Part shown: one piece after another, positions 51,154 to 60,284 of the stretch | Position numbering within the stretch: the first letter of the stretch is position 1 | Layout: the number at the start of each line of letters is the position of its first letter | Source of the DNA: Microcoleus sp. FACHB-1515 | Lineage (GTDB): Bacteria > Cyanobacteriota > Cyanobacteriia > Elainellales > Elainellaceae | Direction of reading: 5' to 3' | Assembly: GCF_014696105.1 (NCBI RefSeq) | Contig: NZ_JACJPO010000027.1 | Coordinates: forward strand, 62,001-126,000 | DNA: 64,000 nucleotides | Translations under genes and position numbers: made by a program | Notes under the pieces: generated by a model | Seen by the model: the letters and a program-made list of their open reading frames with translations, nothing else | What the model was told of the DNA's origin: nothing | Database searches by the model: none

Positions 51154-51821
51154 TCTTCTCCACTTGCAAGACGAGGAAAACAGCAGGCGATCGCCGTCAC
51201 GCTCAAAATTGCAAGTAGAATTCCGGTCGAGCCGAGCGATCGCAACATCAGCGTTAAAGCAATTCCAGCAAACAGAATAATACTCATTTCTCGTCGCCAT
51301 CGCTGCCGCAAATTGCTCACCAGCAAATACAAAAACAATCCTGGCAAAGCAAACTGAAACCATTGCTCCGGCAGAAATAGACCGATCTGAGCGCCAACCC
51401 AAGTACCGATTACCCAAGAAGACCAGCAGCCGATGTGCATTCCGATGTAAAACCAAAACGATCGCAATTCATCTGTCATCTCAAGCGCAAAAGTTTCGTC
51501 AATCAGGCCATGCGCGAGCAGCCATCTTTGCCCGGTTGAAAAGTGCTGATAGTTGCGATGCACGGCAGCAAAGCTCATGGGAATATGTCGCAGATTAATA
51601 ATCAAAACGGTCAGCACAATACTGAACCAAGGTAAGTTTTGTTTGACCGCTTCGATCGCCGCAAACTGTGAAGCACCCGCGTACAATCCCATCGACATGC
51701 CAACCGTTGCCCACAGCGACAAGCCTGCCTGCACTGACAACGCACCAAAGCTCATGGCGATCGGCAAAAATCCTGCCACCACACCTAACACGTGCCGATA
51801 GCCGCGCCAAAATTCCTGCAT
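51150..51821 (-). CDS. azlC: Branched-chain amino-acid exporter AzlC
   Basis: 223 residues. The larger subunit of a two-component amino-acid exporter: GYRHVLGVVAGFLPIAMSFGAL, LYAGASQFAAIEAV, IINLRHIPMSFAAV. Start ATG at 51821 rather than a TTG at 51833. Operon with azlD, next to an AraC regulator gene. Confidence 0.92.
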   Translation of the reverse strand: MQEFWRGYRHVLGVVAGFLPIAMSFGALSVQAGLSLWATVGMSMGLYAGASQFAAIEAVKQNLPWFSIVLTVLIINLRHIPMSFAAVHRNYQHFSTGQRWLLAHGLIDETFALEMTDELRSFWFYIGMHIGCWSSWVIGTWVGAQIGLFLPEQWFQFALPGLFLYLLVSNLRQRWRREMSIILFAGIALTLMLRSLGSTGILLAILSVTAIACCFPRLASGEE

Positions 51822-51866
51822 TCTCGTTTCCAACTCGATCGAACTTCAGGTTAGGCGCGATCGAGT

Positions 51867-52709
51867 TCACGGATCTTGAACAAAATTGCCCTGTCGATAT
51901 TGCCCTGGCGTCACGCCCAACATCCGCTTAAACAGACGATGCAGATGACTTTGATCGGCAAAACCCGTCGTTTGAGCGACGATCGCAGCCGATTCACCCT
52001 GAGCAAGCAGCCGACGCGCCTGATGCAAACGGACTTGATTTTGATAGCCGTGCGGCGGCAATCCAACCTGTTTCCGAAAAGCCCGAATCAAATAAAACGG
52101 GCTGAGATTTGCAATTCGAGAAAGCTGCTCTAATGAGATTGATTCAGCATAGTGAGCATCGAGATAATCGCGCACCAACTGAATCGATCGCCCCGCCGAT
52201 CGCACACCAGGAACCGCTGGTCGATCGCCCGCATATCGAGTAATCAACTGCGCCATTGTCCACAATAATCGTGAATCTTGCTCTAGCTGATTTTCGCCTT
52301 CGAGCGATCGATGCAGCTTCAAAATTTGTTCGGCTAAAAGTCGATCTTCTAACACCGCAACCGGAAAATATGGCAGGTTTCGCTTGCCCAATTCGATCGC
52401 CGTTTGCTCTAACAAGCTCACATCCGGATACAGCATTCGGTAAGTCCAACCTGAGCCATCAACGGCATGGCCTGTATGCACTTCACCCGGATTGATCACG
52501 GCAATGCTGCCTGCGGGCGCAACGTGATATTCGCCACGATAGGTAAAGGCTTCCGCACCCGATTGAATCACGCCGATCGCATAGGTGTCGTGAATATGGC
52601 GATCGAAACTGTGCGTAATAAAGTGAGCGTGAAGTAAGTCAATATTGCTGGGCGATCGATCGATTTCCCGATACGCAAATCGCCAAAATTTCACCTGTTC
52701 CTGCACCAT
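51867..52709 (-). CDS. AraC-family regulator
   Basis: 280 residues. N-terminal cupin-like sensor domain (HDTYAIGVIQSGAEAFTYRGEYHVAPAGSI) and C-terminal HTH pair (ISLEQLSRIANLSPFYLIRAFRKQVG, GFADQSHLHRLFKRMLGVTPGQYR). Directly upstream of azlC on the same strand, 45 nt apart, so probably the regulator of azlCD. ATG start. Confidence 0.92.
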   Translation of the reverse strand: MVQEQVKFWRFAYREIDRSPSNIDLLHAHFITHSFDRHIHDTYAIGVIQSGAEAFTYRGEYHVAPAGSIAVINPGEVHTGHAVDGSGWTYRMLYPDVSLLEQTAIELGKRNLPYFPVAVLEDRLLAEQILKLHRSLEGENQLEQDSRLLWTMAQLITRYAGDRPAVPGVRSAGRSIQLVRDYLDAHYAESISLEQLSRIANLSPFYLIRAFRKQVGLPPHGYQNQVRLHQARRLLAQGESAAIVAQTTGFADQSHLHRLFKRMLGVTPGQYRQGNFVQDP

Positions 52710-52853
52710 AGTGGCTCACTGTAACAGCCCATCATTGCATTACAGCACAACATCACTGAAGACTGCACCAAGTAGGCGAATTATTTTGTATCGATCGCTT
52801 CTCCTGCATGGCACTAGCGATAAACTGAAATTACACGCTTAGCCTCAGCAATT

Positions 52854-53453
52854 ATGACTGCCTACACAATCAGTTTGGAACCAGTCATCCATCTAACCGA
52901 TGAGCAGTTTTACCAGCTTTGTCGGGCAAATCCTGATGTGAAATTTGAGCGGAATGCAAAAAGAGAACTGCTGATCATGCCTCCGACAGGTGGAGAAACT
53001 GGAAACCGTAATTTTGAAATTGGCATTGATTTCGGAATTTGGAATCGCCAAACTCAACTAGGTAAATTATTTGATTCTTCTACCTGTTTTAAGCTGCCAA
53101 ATGGCGCAAATCGATCGCCCGATGTTGCCTGGATTGCAATCGATACCGTTCCGGGAGCGCTTCGCGATCGCTGGAATTCCCTCAGCCGTGAACAGCAGCG
53201 TAAATTTCCACCAATCGCACCTGATTTTGTCTTAGAGTTACTGTCGCCAACAGATAGCTTGAAAGAAATTCAGGCAAAGATGCAGGAATATTTAGAGAAT
53301 GGGGTGCGATTGGGCTGGCTGATCGATCGAGACAACCGCACCGTTGAAATTTATCGAATCGATCGACCAGTTGAAACACTAACCGAGCCAAAACAGCTTT
53401 TTGGAGAAGATGTCTTGCCAGAATTTGTATTAGAAATGCAAGAGGTTTGGTGA
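52854..53453 (+). CDS. Uma2 (DUF820) endonuclease-like protein, copy 2, with a repeat-derived insertion
   Basis: 199 residues. The same family as the gene at 16136: SPDVAWIA, PDFVLELLSPTD, MQEYLENGVRLGWLID. Compared with that copy it has eight extra residues between SPDVAWIA and WNS, encoded by the 29-bp repeat at 53142-53170 (IDTVPGALRDR versus RSR). Reading frame and family motifs on both sides remain intact, so the gene is probably functional. ATG start. Confidence 0.85.
   Translation: MTAYTISLEPVIHLTDEQFYQLCRANPDVKFERNAKRELLIMPPTGGETGNRNFEIGIDFGIWNRQTQLGKLFDSSTCFKLPNGANRSPDVAWIAIDTVPGALRDRWNSLSREQQRKFPPIAPDFVLELLSPTDSLKEIQAKMQEYLENGVRLGWLIDRDNRTVEIYRIDRPVETLTEPKQLFGEDVLPEFVLEMQEVW
53142..53170 (+). 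repeat. 29-bp dispersed repeat, copy inside the Uma2 gene
   Basis: Identical over 29 bases to the minus-strand copy at 49234-49262, 24 of 29 to 58261-58289, and 15 leading bases to hom at 747-761. It encodes DTVPGALRD and is absent from the paralogue at 16136. Confidence 0.88.
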
Positions 53454-53457
53454 ATCG

Positions 53458-53820
53458 TTAAGGCAAAAATCGATCGAGCGCAGCTTTGAGTTCTTCAATT
53501 TCGCTTTCGATGTTGCCTTCTTTGGCAGCGCGAGCGATGCACTCAGTCAGGTGTTCGTCGAGAATCATGCGCGAAACGCGATCGAGTGCGCCCCGGACGG
53601 CAGCAATTTGCACCAGCACATCCGGGCAGGGGCGGCTTTCTTGCACCATCACTTTGATGCCGCGAATGTGGCCTTCGATGCGCGACAGGCGATTCACGAT
53701 GCGGCGCAGCGATTCCTCGCTATGCACATGCGGATGCGTCGCTTCGTCGTGTTGATGCTCAGCGGGAAGCGGTTCGGCGGAAGTAAGTCGGGTCGAGTGT
53801 GGTAACTCGGAAGCTGCCAT
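53458..53820 (-). CDS. CsoR/RcnR-family metal sensor, InrS-like
   Basis: 120 residues. Four-helix CsoR-type repressor: VNRLSRIEGHIRGIKVMVQE, RPCPDVLVQIAAVRGALDRV, ILDEHLTECIARAAKEGNIE. The Cys in RPCPD, His and Cys in EHLTEC match the nickel site of InrS, and the N-terminus is His-rich (EHQHDEATHPHVHSEE), as in InrS of Synechocystis. Target likely a nickel efflux gene, none adjacent. ATG at 53820. Confidence 0.88.
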   Translation of the reverse strand: MAASELPHSTRLTSAEPLPAEHQHDEATHPHVHSEESLRRIVNRLSRIEGHIRGIKVMVQESRPCPDVLVQIAAVRGALDRVSRMILDEHLTECIARAAKEGNIESEIEELKAALDRFLP

Positions 53821-53990
53821 GTGAATCAAGTTGCGGATCTTTTCGATTCTAGCGAAAGATCGGCCTTTCCTCGGAATTGCGCCAATCCAGCGATCGCCTT
53901 GGTTAAAATCGAACTACAGGCAGCAAAGCCTTCGCGCTGCGGAGGCAAAATTTGGCCTGAGTTGCGAAATGCGTGGAGGTTGGCGATCGA

Positions 53991-55136
53991 ATGAATCGTT
54001 TACAGAAGTGGCTAGCAGCTTGCATTCTCGTTTTGCTGCTGATGTTGAATCCGTTGGAAGCTGGGGCAGCGCCGATCGTGGCACAAGCACCCGCAGCGGC
54101 AAGCAGTTCCCGAAGTTTTGTGGCGGCGGCGGTCGATCGCATTGGTCTAGCGGTCGTGCGGATTGACACCGAGCGCACGATTACCCGCTCTCCTGACCCG
54201 TTCATGAGCGATCCGTTTTTCCGCCGCTTCTTTGGCGATGGCGGCTATGGCGTGATTCCTCCGGGAGGTGAGGAGCGCCTGCGTGGACAAGGATCGGGCT
54301 TCATCATCGACAGCAGCGGCGTCATTCTCACTAATGCTCACGTCGTTGACAATGCCGATCGCGTCACCGTCCGCCTCAAGGACGGTCGCACCTTTGACGG
54401 TGAAGTGCGCGGCGTGGATGAAGTCACCGACATGGCCGTTGTCAAGATCAACACGGGCGAAACCCTGCCCGTCGCGAGTTTGGGCGATTCCGATCAGGTG
54501 CAGGTTGGAGACTGGGCGATCGCCGTCGGCAATCCTTTGGGACTCGACAATACGGTGACGCTGGGAATCGTCAGTACACTGAATCGATCGAGCGCTCTGG
54601 TCGGCATTCCCGATAAGCGATTGGAGTTCATCCAAACGGACGCCGCGATTAATCCGGGCAACTCCGGTGGCCCCCTGCTGAACGCGCAGGGCGAAGTAAT
54701 CGGCATCAACACGGCGATTCGGGCGAATGCGGCAGGAATTGGCTTTGCAATTCCAATCAACAAAGCCAAAGAAATTACGCCACAGCTTGCCAGAGGCGAA
54801 CGAATCGCGCATCCTTACCTGGGTGTGCAGATCGCCACGCTGACGCCGGAACTCGCGAAGCAGAATAACGACAATCCGAACGCGACTGTTATTCTGCCGG
54901 AAGTCAATGGCGTGCTAGTGGTGGGCGTTGTGCCCAATTCACCTGCGGCCAGCGCGGGCATTCGGCGCGGCGACGTGATTACGGCGATCGACAATCAGCC
55001 GATCACCGCTTCCGAACAGCTTCAAGACATGGTGGAGCGCAGCGGCCTCAACAGCAACTTGCGGCTGACCGTGCGACGAGGCGATCGCACTCAGCAAATC
55101 TCGGTTCGCACTGCGGAACTTCAACCAGAACCCTAG
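53991..55136 (+). CDS. HtrA/Deg-family serine protease (HhoA-like)
   Basis: 381 residues. Signal peptide ([19 protein letters not shown]), trypsin-like domain with His (LTNAHVVD), Asp (VTDMAVVKI) and Ser (NPGNSGGPL), then one PDZ domain ([21 protein letters not shown]). Works in the periplasm or thylakoid lumen on misfolded proteins. HhoA, HhoB and HtrA cannot be told apart from this alone. ATG at 53991, GGAGG 11 nt upstream. Confidence 0.94.
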   Translation: MNRLQKWLAACILVLLLMLNPLEAGAAPIVAQAPAAASSSRSFVAAAVDRIGLAVVRIDTERTITRSPDPFMSDPFFRRFFGDGGYGVIPPGGEERLRGQGSGFIIDSSGVILTNAHVVDNADRVTVRLKDGRTFDGEVRGVDEVTDMAVVKINTGETLPVASLGDSDQVQVGDWAIAVGNPLGLDNTVTLGIVSTLNRSSALVGIPDKRLEFIQTDAAINPGNSGGPLLNAQGEVIGINTAIRANAAGIGFAIPINKAKEITPQLARGERIAHPYLGVQIATLTPELAKQNNDNPNATVILPEVNGVLVVGVVPNSPAASAGIRRGDVITAIDNQPITASEQLQDMVERSGLNSNLRLTVRRGDRTQQISVRTAELQPEP

Positions 55137-55156
55137 GCAGTGTCTTAAAAGGCAGT

Positions 55157-55238
55157 GATCCTCCCCAACCCTCCTTGCTAAGGAGGGTGCCGAACTACCC
55201 TCTCAAAGTCCCCTTGTTAAGGGGGATTTGGGGGGATC
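55157..55238. repeat. Intergenic composite palindrome (cyanobacterial CCTCCTT type)
   Basis: Outer arms GATCCTCCCCAA (55157-55168) and TTGGGGGGATC (55228-55238) enclose the hairpins CCCTCCTTGCTAAGGAGGG and CCCCTTGTTAAGGGGG. Similar in structure to the element at 4707. It lies after the HtrA gene, before RNase H. Confidence 0.75.
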
Positions 55239-55375
55239 GATTCCCTACGGACAGCGCTTCGCAATTGCACGCGATCTGCTCTTTCTAGAGCTTTGAAAAC
55301 ACGCCTTCATGGATGAGGAAGATCGCCTGATTGACGTTGCTCGATCGGGCGATCGATCCTTGCTGAAATCAGAAA

Positions 55376-56008
55376 TTATTTGCGGCCAAAATCGGCGGGA
55401 ATTTCTCCCCAAATTTTAGTTTCCCACTTCAAAATCGGATTGGAATATTCGTTTTTTTCTAGCCAGTCTAATGCGCGATCGACCAGACTAAAAATTTCTG
55501 CCGTTGACGAATTTCGTGGCAGCGTCGTTCGCACTTTCTTATTTTTCACCCAAAGCATTGCTGTTTCTGAATCGGAGTAAATTGGTGTGTCTTCGCCTTG
55601 GTTTTGTAGATAGGCTAGCGCGTGGACGATCGCCAAAAATTCCCCCAAATTATTTGTTCCCTGCGAAATGAGCTTGTGAAAGATCACGTCGCGGGTTGTC
55701 GTGTGAACGCCTTGATATTCAACCACGCCAGGATTTCCTGAACAGGCGGCATCGACGCAAATGCTGTCCGAAATGAATTCGCGATCGAGCAGGTGTTTTT
55801 CTGCTGGTTTTCGCTGGCTTTTCTCGCTCTGCGAGAATCCACCATTTTGCTCTGCCAGCTTCAGCGCTGTCTCTGCTTCTGCTCGCGTATTAAAAGACTT
55901 ATAAATTGCACCGCTAAATCCTTTTACTTGCCGTTCACAACTACTCCAGCTTGTAAAAATTCCGGTTTGCCTACCTTTCATGACGGCATAGTATTTTGCT
56001 TTTGGCAT
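55376..56008 (-). CDS. Ribonuclease H1 with viroplasmin-like N-domain
   Basis: 210 residues. The N-terminal 50 residues (KYYAVMKGRQTGIFTSWSSCERQVKGF) are the RNA/DNA hybrid-binding domain (viroplasmin type) of RNase H1. The C-terminal domain has the D-E-D-D catalytic pattern: CVDAACSGNPG, NNLGEFLAIVHAL, YSDSETAMLW and EIPADFGRK near the end. Degrades RNA in RNA-DNA hybrids. ATG start. Confidence 0.92.
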   Translation of the reverse strand: MPKAKYYAVMKGRQTGIFTSWSSCERQVKGFSGAIYKSFNTRAEAETALKLAEQNGGFSQSEKSQRKPAEKHLLDREFISDSICVDAACSGNPGVVEYQGVHTTTRDVIFHKLISQGTNNLGEFLAIVHALAYLQNQGEDTPIYSDSETAMLWVKNKKVRTTLPRNSSTAEIFSLVDRALDWLEKNEYSNPILKWETKIWGEIPADFGRK

Positions 56009-56456
56009 TTTCTTCTACACAAATTTATTCACAGATGATTGCTGCAATTGAGGCGCATTGAAATTCGATCGATCGCTTCCTAGCCGAAAGCATCATCGAC
56101 ATCAAATGATCTGGTTTAGACTAACACCGTGAGCCGCTTTTTTGGTGAATCACTCGCCCGCTTAGGCGGCAGCAGCGCGACTGGATTGGACGATCGAGCC
56201 AAGAAAAGGCGTGGCGCTGGTTCACCGTGACGAACAATCGCTCATAAGTCAAGCCCCATTTCCCAAGCAAACCTGCTTATCACCATCAGTAGAACTTCTG
56301 ATTTCCGGTGCGTCTGTCGCTCACAGGCAGCGATATACTAGGCATGGAGCAAGCCTCAACTTTTCTTAAGGAAGTTTTGTTGCGGATTGAGCTTGTAATT
56401 TGCCAAGGTTGCGATCGATCGCAACCGACCCGATAAATTCACTTGCAGCGGCAAAC
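56009..56456. promoter_or_regulatory. 448-nt region between rnhA and ndhA
   Basis: No supported gene. TATACT at 56334-56339 is a plausible -10 for the ndh operon, giving a 5' leader of about 110 nt; no good -35 precedes it. A 33-codon GTG frame (56129-56230) has no recognisable product. Confidence 0.45.
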
Positions 56457-57575
56457 ATGAACCCAGGAATTGATCTACAAGGAAGTTTTATCGAACTTTT
56501 AGTCAACTTTGGCCTGCCTGCCGAAGTCGCAAAAGTCATCTGGATGCCGATCCCGATGCTGCTGATGCTGATCGGCGCAACGGTCGGCGTTTTGGTCACA
56601 ACCTGGCTAGAGCGCAAAATCTCAGCCGCCGCCCAGCAGCGGATCGGTCCTGAATTTGCTGGTCCCCAAGGTCTTTTGATTCCCGTTGCAGACGGTCTCA
56701 AGCTGCTGGTGAAGGAAGACATTATTCCGGCCTTGGCGGACAAGTGGCTGTTTACGATCGGTCCCATCCTCGTCACGATCCCGGTCTTCCTTTCGTACCT
56801 GATCGTGCCGTTCGGCCAAAATCTGCACATCACCAACATTAATATCGGCATCTTTTTGTGGATCGCTCTGTCGAGCATTGCCCCGATCGGTCTGCTGATG
56901 GCGGGCTATTCGTCCAACAACAAATATTCGCTGTTGGGCGGTTTGCGGGCGGCAGCGCAATCGATCAGCTATGAAATTCCGCTGGCCTTGGCGGTACTGG
57001 CGATCGTGATGATGTCCAACTCGCTCAGCACCGTCGATATTGTCGAGCAGCAGTCGGGTTTGGGAATTTTAAGCTGGAACATTTGGCGACAGCCGATCGG
57101 ATTTTTGATCTTTTGGATCGCAGCCTTGGCCGAATGTGAACGCCTCCCCTTCGATTTGCCAGAAGCCGAAGAAGAACTCGTCGCTGGATATCAAACCGAA
57201 TATTCGGGTATCAAGTTTGCGCTGTTCTACCTCAGTTCCTACGTCAACCTGGTACTGTCAGCGCTGTTCGTTTCCGTCCTTTACCTGGGCGGCTGGAATT
57301 TCATCGTTCCGGTCGAGTGGATTGCAAATGCGATCGGCGTCAGCGAAACAACTCCCTGGCTGCAAGTCATCACGGGCGCACTGGGCATCGTCATGACCCT
57401 CTTCAAAGCCTATCTGCTCGTCTTCCTGGCGATTCTGCTGCGCTGGACAGTGCCTCGTGTCCGGATTGACCAGCTTCTTGACTTGGGCTGGAAGTTTTTG
57501 CTTCCGGTTTCGCTGGTGAATTTGCTGCTGACGGCGGCACTCAAACTTAGCTTTCCGGCCTTTTTTGGCGGCTAA
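56457..57575 (+). CDS. ndhA: NAD(P)H-quinone oxidoreductase subunit 1
   Basis: 372 residues, about eight membrane helices. A membrane-arm subunit of the NDH-1 complex, near the quinone site: [66 protein letters not shown] at 56457 is used; an upstream in-frame TTG at 56400 adds an unlikely extension. Confidence 0.97.
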   Translation: MNPGIDLQGSFIELLVNFGLPAEVAKVIWMPIPMLLMLIGATVGVLVTTWLERKISAAAQQRIGPEFAGPQGLLIPVADGLKLLVKEDIIPALADKWLFTIGPILVTIPVFLSYLIVPFGQNLHITNINIGIFLWIALSSIAPIGLLMAGYSSNNKYSLLGGLRAAAQSISYEIPLALAVLAIVMMSNSLSTVDIVEQQSGLGILSWNIWRQPIGFLIFWIAALAECERLPFDLPEAEEELVAGYQTEYSGIKFALFYLSSYVNLVLSALFVSVLYLGGWNFIVPVEWIANAIGVSETTPWLQVITGALGIVMTLFKAYLLVFLAILLRWTVPRVRIDQLLDLGWKFLLPVSLVNLLLTAALKLSFPAFFGG

Positions 57576-57638
57576 TTGGTTCGATCGAACCTCACTTGTA
57601 GATTGCCTGGATTGCCCATTTAATTCTTTTTTCCAACC

Positions 57639-58229
57639 ATGCTGAAATTTCTCAAGCAAGTCGGTGACTACACCAAAGAAGCAGTGCAGGCCGCCAAATA
57701 TATCGGTCAAGGCTTGTCTGTCACCTTCGACCACATGCAGCGCCGCCCGATCACCGTTCAGTATCCCTACGAGAAACTGATTCCCTCCGAGCGCTTCCGG
57801 GGACGAATTCACTTTGAGTTTGACAAGTGCATCTCGTGCGAAGTGTGCGTCCGCGTTTGCCCGATCAACCTGCCTGTGGTCGATTGGGAATTCAACAAAG
57901 AAACCAAAAAGAAAAAGCTTAACCACTACAGCATCGACTTTGGGGTCTGCATTTTCTGCGGCAACTGCGTTGAATACTGCCCGACCAACTGTTTGTCGAT
58001 GACTGAGGAGTATGAGCTTTCGACCTACGATCGCCACGAACTCAACTTCGATAACGTTGCCCTCGGTCGCCTGCCCTACAAGGTGACGGACGACCCGATG
58101 GTGACACCGCTGCGCGAACTCGCCTACCTACCCAAGGGCGAACTCTACCCGCATGATTTGCCTGCAAACTCGCGTCGCGCTGGCAAGCTGCCGGAAGAAA
58201 TCCTCGAAGAACTCGAAAGCAGCAAGTAA
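57639..58229 (+). CDS. ndhI: NAD(P)H-quinone oxidoreductase subunit I
   Basis: 196 residues. Ferredoxin-like subunit with two 4Fe-4S clusters: [16 protein letters not shown] and [23 protein letters not shown]. Part of the peripheral arm of NDH-1. ATG start; 63 nt after ndhA. Confidence 0.98.
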   Translation: MLKFLKQVGDYTKEAVQAAKYIGQGLSVTFDHMQRRPITVQYPYEKLIPSERFRGRIHFEFDKCISCEVCVRVCPINLPVVDWEFNKETKKKKLNHYSIDFGVCIFCGNCVEYCPTNCLSMTEEYELSTYDRHELNFDNVALGRLPYKVTDDPMVTPLRELAYLPKGELYPHDLPANSRRAGKLPEEILEELESSK

Positions 58230-58260
58230 GATTCAGTTCGATCGCGTCGGTCGGCTGGCG

Positions 58261-58289
58261 CGATCGTGTAGCGATCCTGGAATGGTATC
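58261..58289 (-). repeat. 29-bp dispersed repeat, diverged intergenic copy
   Basis: Minus-strand reading matches the 29-bp repeat at 24 of 29 positions (differences at 7, 12, 16, 21 and 23), between ndhI and ndhG. Confidence 0.65.
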
Positions 58290-58315
58290 GCCTCTCAACC
58301 CTACGGAGTCGGATC

Positions 58316-58966
58316 GTGAGTATTGCAGAAGTCGTACAGATTGTTTCGTTCGGCATTTTGGGCATCATGATGATCGGCGCAGCCTTGGGCGTCGTTTTGC
58401 TGGAAAACATCGTCTATTCCGCCTTTTTGCTGGGTGGCGTGTTCATCAGCATCGCAGGCTTATATATTCTGCTCAATGCCGGATTTGTTGCCGCTGCCCA
58501 AGTCTTGATCTATGTCGGCGCGGTCAACGTCTTGATCCTGTTTGGGATCATGCTCGTCAACAAGCGGCAAGAATTTCGTCCACTGAAGAATGCTTGGCTC
58601 GGCAAGGCCGCAACTGCGGCGGTGTGCGTTGGCCTGTTTGCCCTCCTCAGTACGATGGTGCTGGGAACGCCTTGGGCGCTCAGCAGTGAACCGATCGCAG
58701 GAGACCAAGCAATCAACGTGATCGGCCTGCACTTTTTCAGCGACTTTTTGCTGCCGTTTGAGCTAGCATCTGTCCTCTTGCTGATGGCTTTGGTAGGCGC
58801 AATCATCCTCGCCCGTCGCGAATTTCTGCCGGACGAAGCAGCGAGCGATGCCACCGTTCAACCTCCAGTCTTGACGCTGCAAGAACGCCCGCGTGAACTG
58901 GTGTCGGCTACTCCCGGAAGCCGCGATGCAACGATCGCCGACACGCCGCAAGAGCGCAACTCGTAA
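58316..58966 (+). CDS. ndhG: NAD(P)H-quinone oxidoreductase subunit 6
   Basis: 216 residues, five membrane helices (VVQIVSFGILGIMMIGAALGVVLLENIVYSAF, GLYILLNAGFVAAAQVLIYVGAVNVLILF). NuoJ/ND6 homologue, with a Pro/Thr-rich C-terminal extension. GTG start with GGAG upstream. Confidence 0.96.
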   Translation: MSIAEVVQIVSFGILGIMMIGAALGVVLLENIVYSAFLLGGVFISIAGLYILLNAGFVAAAQVLIYVGAVNVLILFGIMLVNKRQEFRPLKNAWLGKAATAAVCVGLFALLSTMVLGTPWALSSEPIAGDQAINVIGLHFFSDFLLPFELASVLLLMALVGAIILARREFLPDEAASDATVQPPVLTLQERPRELVSATPGSRDATIADTPQERNS

Positions 58967-58989
58967 TTCGTAATTAGGAAATTTTTGCG

Positions 58990-59295
58990 ATGCAACTGCA
59001 ATACTTTTTGCTTTTGGCTGCTGCTTTGTTCTGCATCGGTATCTATGGCTTGGTGACAAGCCGCAACGCGATTCGCGTGTTGATGTCGATCGAACTCCTG
59101 CTCAATGCCGTCAACATTAACCTGATGTCCTTCTCGAACTACCTCGACTCCGAAGGCATTCGTGGACAGGTGTTCACCGTGTTTGTAATTACGATAGCGG
59201 CGGCAGAAGCGGCGGTGGGACTGGCGATCGTCCTGTCTATCTACCGAAATCGCGGCACGGTTGATATGGAGCAGTTTAATCTGCTCAAGTGGTAG
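58990..59295 (+). CDS. ndhE: NAD(P)H-quinone oxidoreductase subunit 4L
   Basis: 101 residues, three helices. NuoK homologue with [26 protein letters not shown] and [14 protein letters not shown]. Strongly conserved glutamates in the helices suit proton transfer. ATG start, 23 nt after ndhG. Confidence 0.97.
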   Translation: MQLQYFLLLAAALFCIGIYGLVTSRNAIRVLMSIELLLNAVNINLMSFSNYLDSEGIRGQVFTVFVITIAAAEAAVGLAIVLSIYRNRGTVDMEQFNLLKW

Positions 59296-59299
59296 CGTT

Positions 59300-60220
59300 G
59301 TGCAGCTAAAGCAGGCGATCATCGTTCACAAGTCCGGCGATTCGCTCAGTCAGCGCTGGGCGGAACGCTGTGCCGACGAACTCGAAAAGCTTGGCTGTCG
59401 CGTCATGCTCGGTCCTAACGGGCCAAAAGACAATCCGTTTCCGGTCTTCCTTGCCTCTGCCGCTGACAAGATCGATCTGGCGATCGTCCTCGGCGGCGAC
59501 GGCACTGCCCTTGCTGCCGCCCGCAATTTGTCTGCCGACAATATTCCCATCTTGGCCGTCAATGCTGGCGGCCATTTGGGTTTTTTGACGGAACCGCTCG
59601 ACATCTTCAAGGAAACCGAACGAGTGTGGGATCGGTTGCTCAACGATCGCTTTGCCGTCCAGCGGCGAATGATGATGCAGGCGACCCTCTTTGAAGGCAA
59701 CCGCACAAACCTGGAGCCGATGAGCGATCGCTTTCTCGCCCTCAACGAGATGTGCATCAAGCCTGCGAGTGCCGATCGCATGATCACCTCATTCTTGGAA
59801 ATGGAGATCGACGGTGAAGTGGTCGATCAGTATCAGGGTGATGGCCTGATTGTCGCCACGCCGACTGGATCAACCTGCTACACTTTGGCGGCAAACGGCC
59901 CCATTTTGCATCCCGGCATGGACGCGATCATCGTCACGCCGATTTGTCCGTTGAGCTTGTCGAGTCGATCGATCGTCCTGCCTGCCGGATCGGTGGTGAG
60001 CATTTGGCCGCTGGCCGATCGCGACCTGACGACAAAACTCTGGATGGACGGCGTTCTTGCTACCTCAATCTGGCCGGGTCAGCGTGTCGATGTTCGCATG
60101 GCCGAGTGTGATGCCCACTTCATCATCCTGCGCGAAAATCATTCCTACTATCAAACCCTGCGCGAAAAGCTGCAATGGGCAGGCGCACTGGTTCACTACA
60201 ACAACAATCACCGCAATTAA
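59300..60220 (+). CDS. nadK: NAD kinase
   Basis: 306 residues. It phosphorylates NAD to NADP. The diagnostic GGDGT is in LAIVLGGDGTALAAAR, with NAGGHLGFL, TPTGSTCYTLAANGPI and the C-terminal metal/substrate region. GTG start at 59300, only 4 nt after ndhE, so part of the ndhAIGE operon; family members begin with MQLKQ. Confidence 0.96.
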   Translation: MQLKQAIIVHKSGDSLSQRWAERCADELEKLGCRVMLGPNGPKDNPFPVFLASAADKIDLAIVLGGDGTALAAARNLSADNIPILAVNAGGHLGFLTEPLDIFKETERVWDRLLNDRFAVQRRMMMQATLFEGNRTNLEPMSDRFLALNEMCIKPASADRMITSFLEMEIDGEVVDQYQGDGLIVATPTGSTCYTLAANGPILHPGMDAIIVTPICPLSLSSRSIVLPAGSVVSIWPLADRDLTTKLWMDGVLATSIWPGQRVDVRMAECDAHFIILRENHSYYQTLREKLQWAGALVHYNNNHRN

Positions 60221-60226
60221 ACGTTC

Positions 60227-60262
60227 AACCCTCAGCGAATGCACGGATATTCGCTAAGGGTT
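60227..60262. terminator. Hairpin between nadK and the DUF1997 gene
   Basis: AACCCTCAGCGAAT (60227-60240) and ATTCGCTAAGGGTT (60249-60262) pair except for one C-A mismatch. No clear T-run on either side; probably marks the convergent 3' ends. Confidence 0.5.
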
Positions 60263-60284
60263 AAAGCTAAACATCAATCCGTAC

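Noticed and set aside
56129-56230. A 33-codon GTG frame between rnhA and ndhA (MSRFFGESLARLGG...)
   Set aside because: No recognised small photosystem or NDH peptide and no ribosome-binding site; too short to support.
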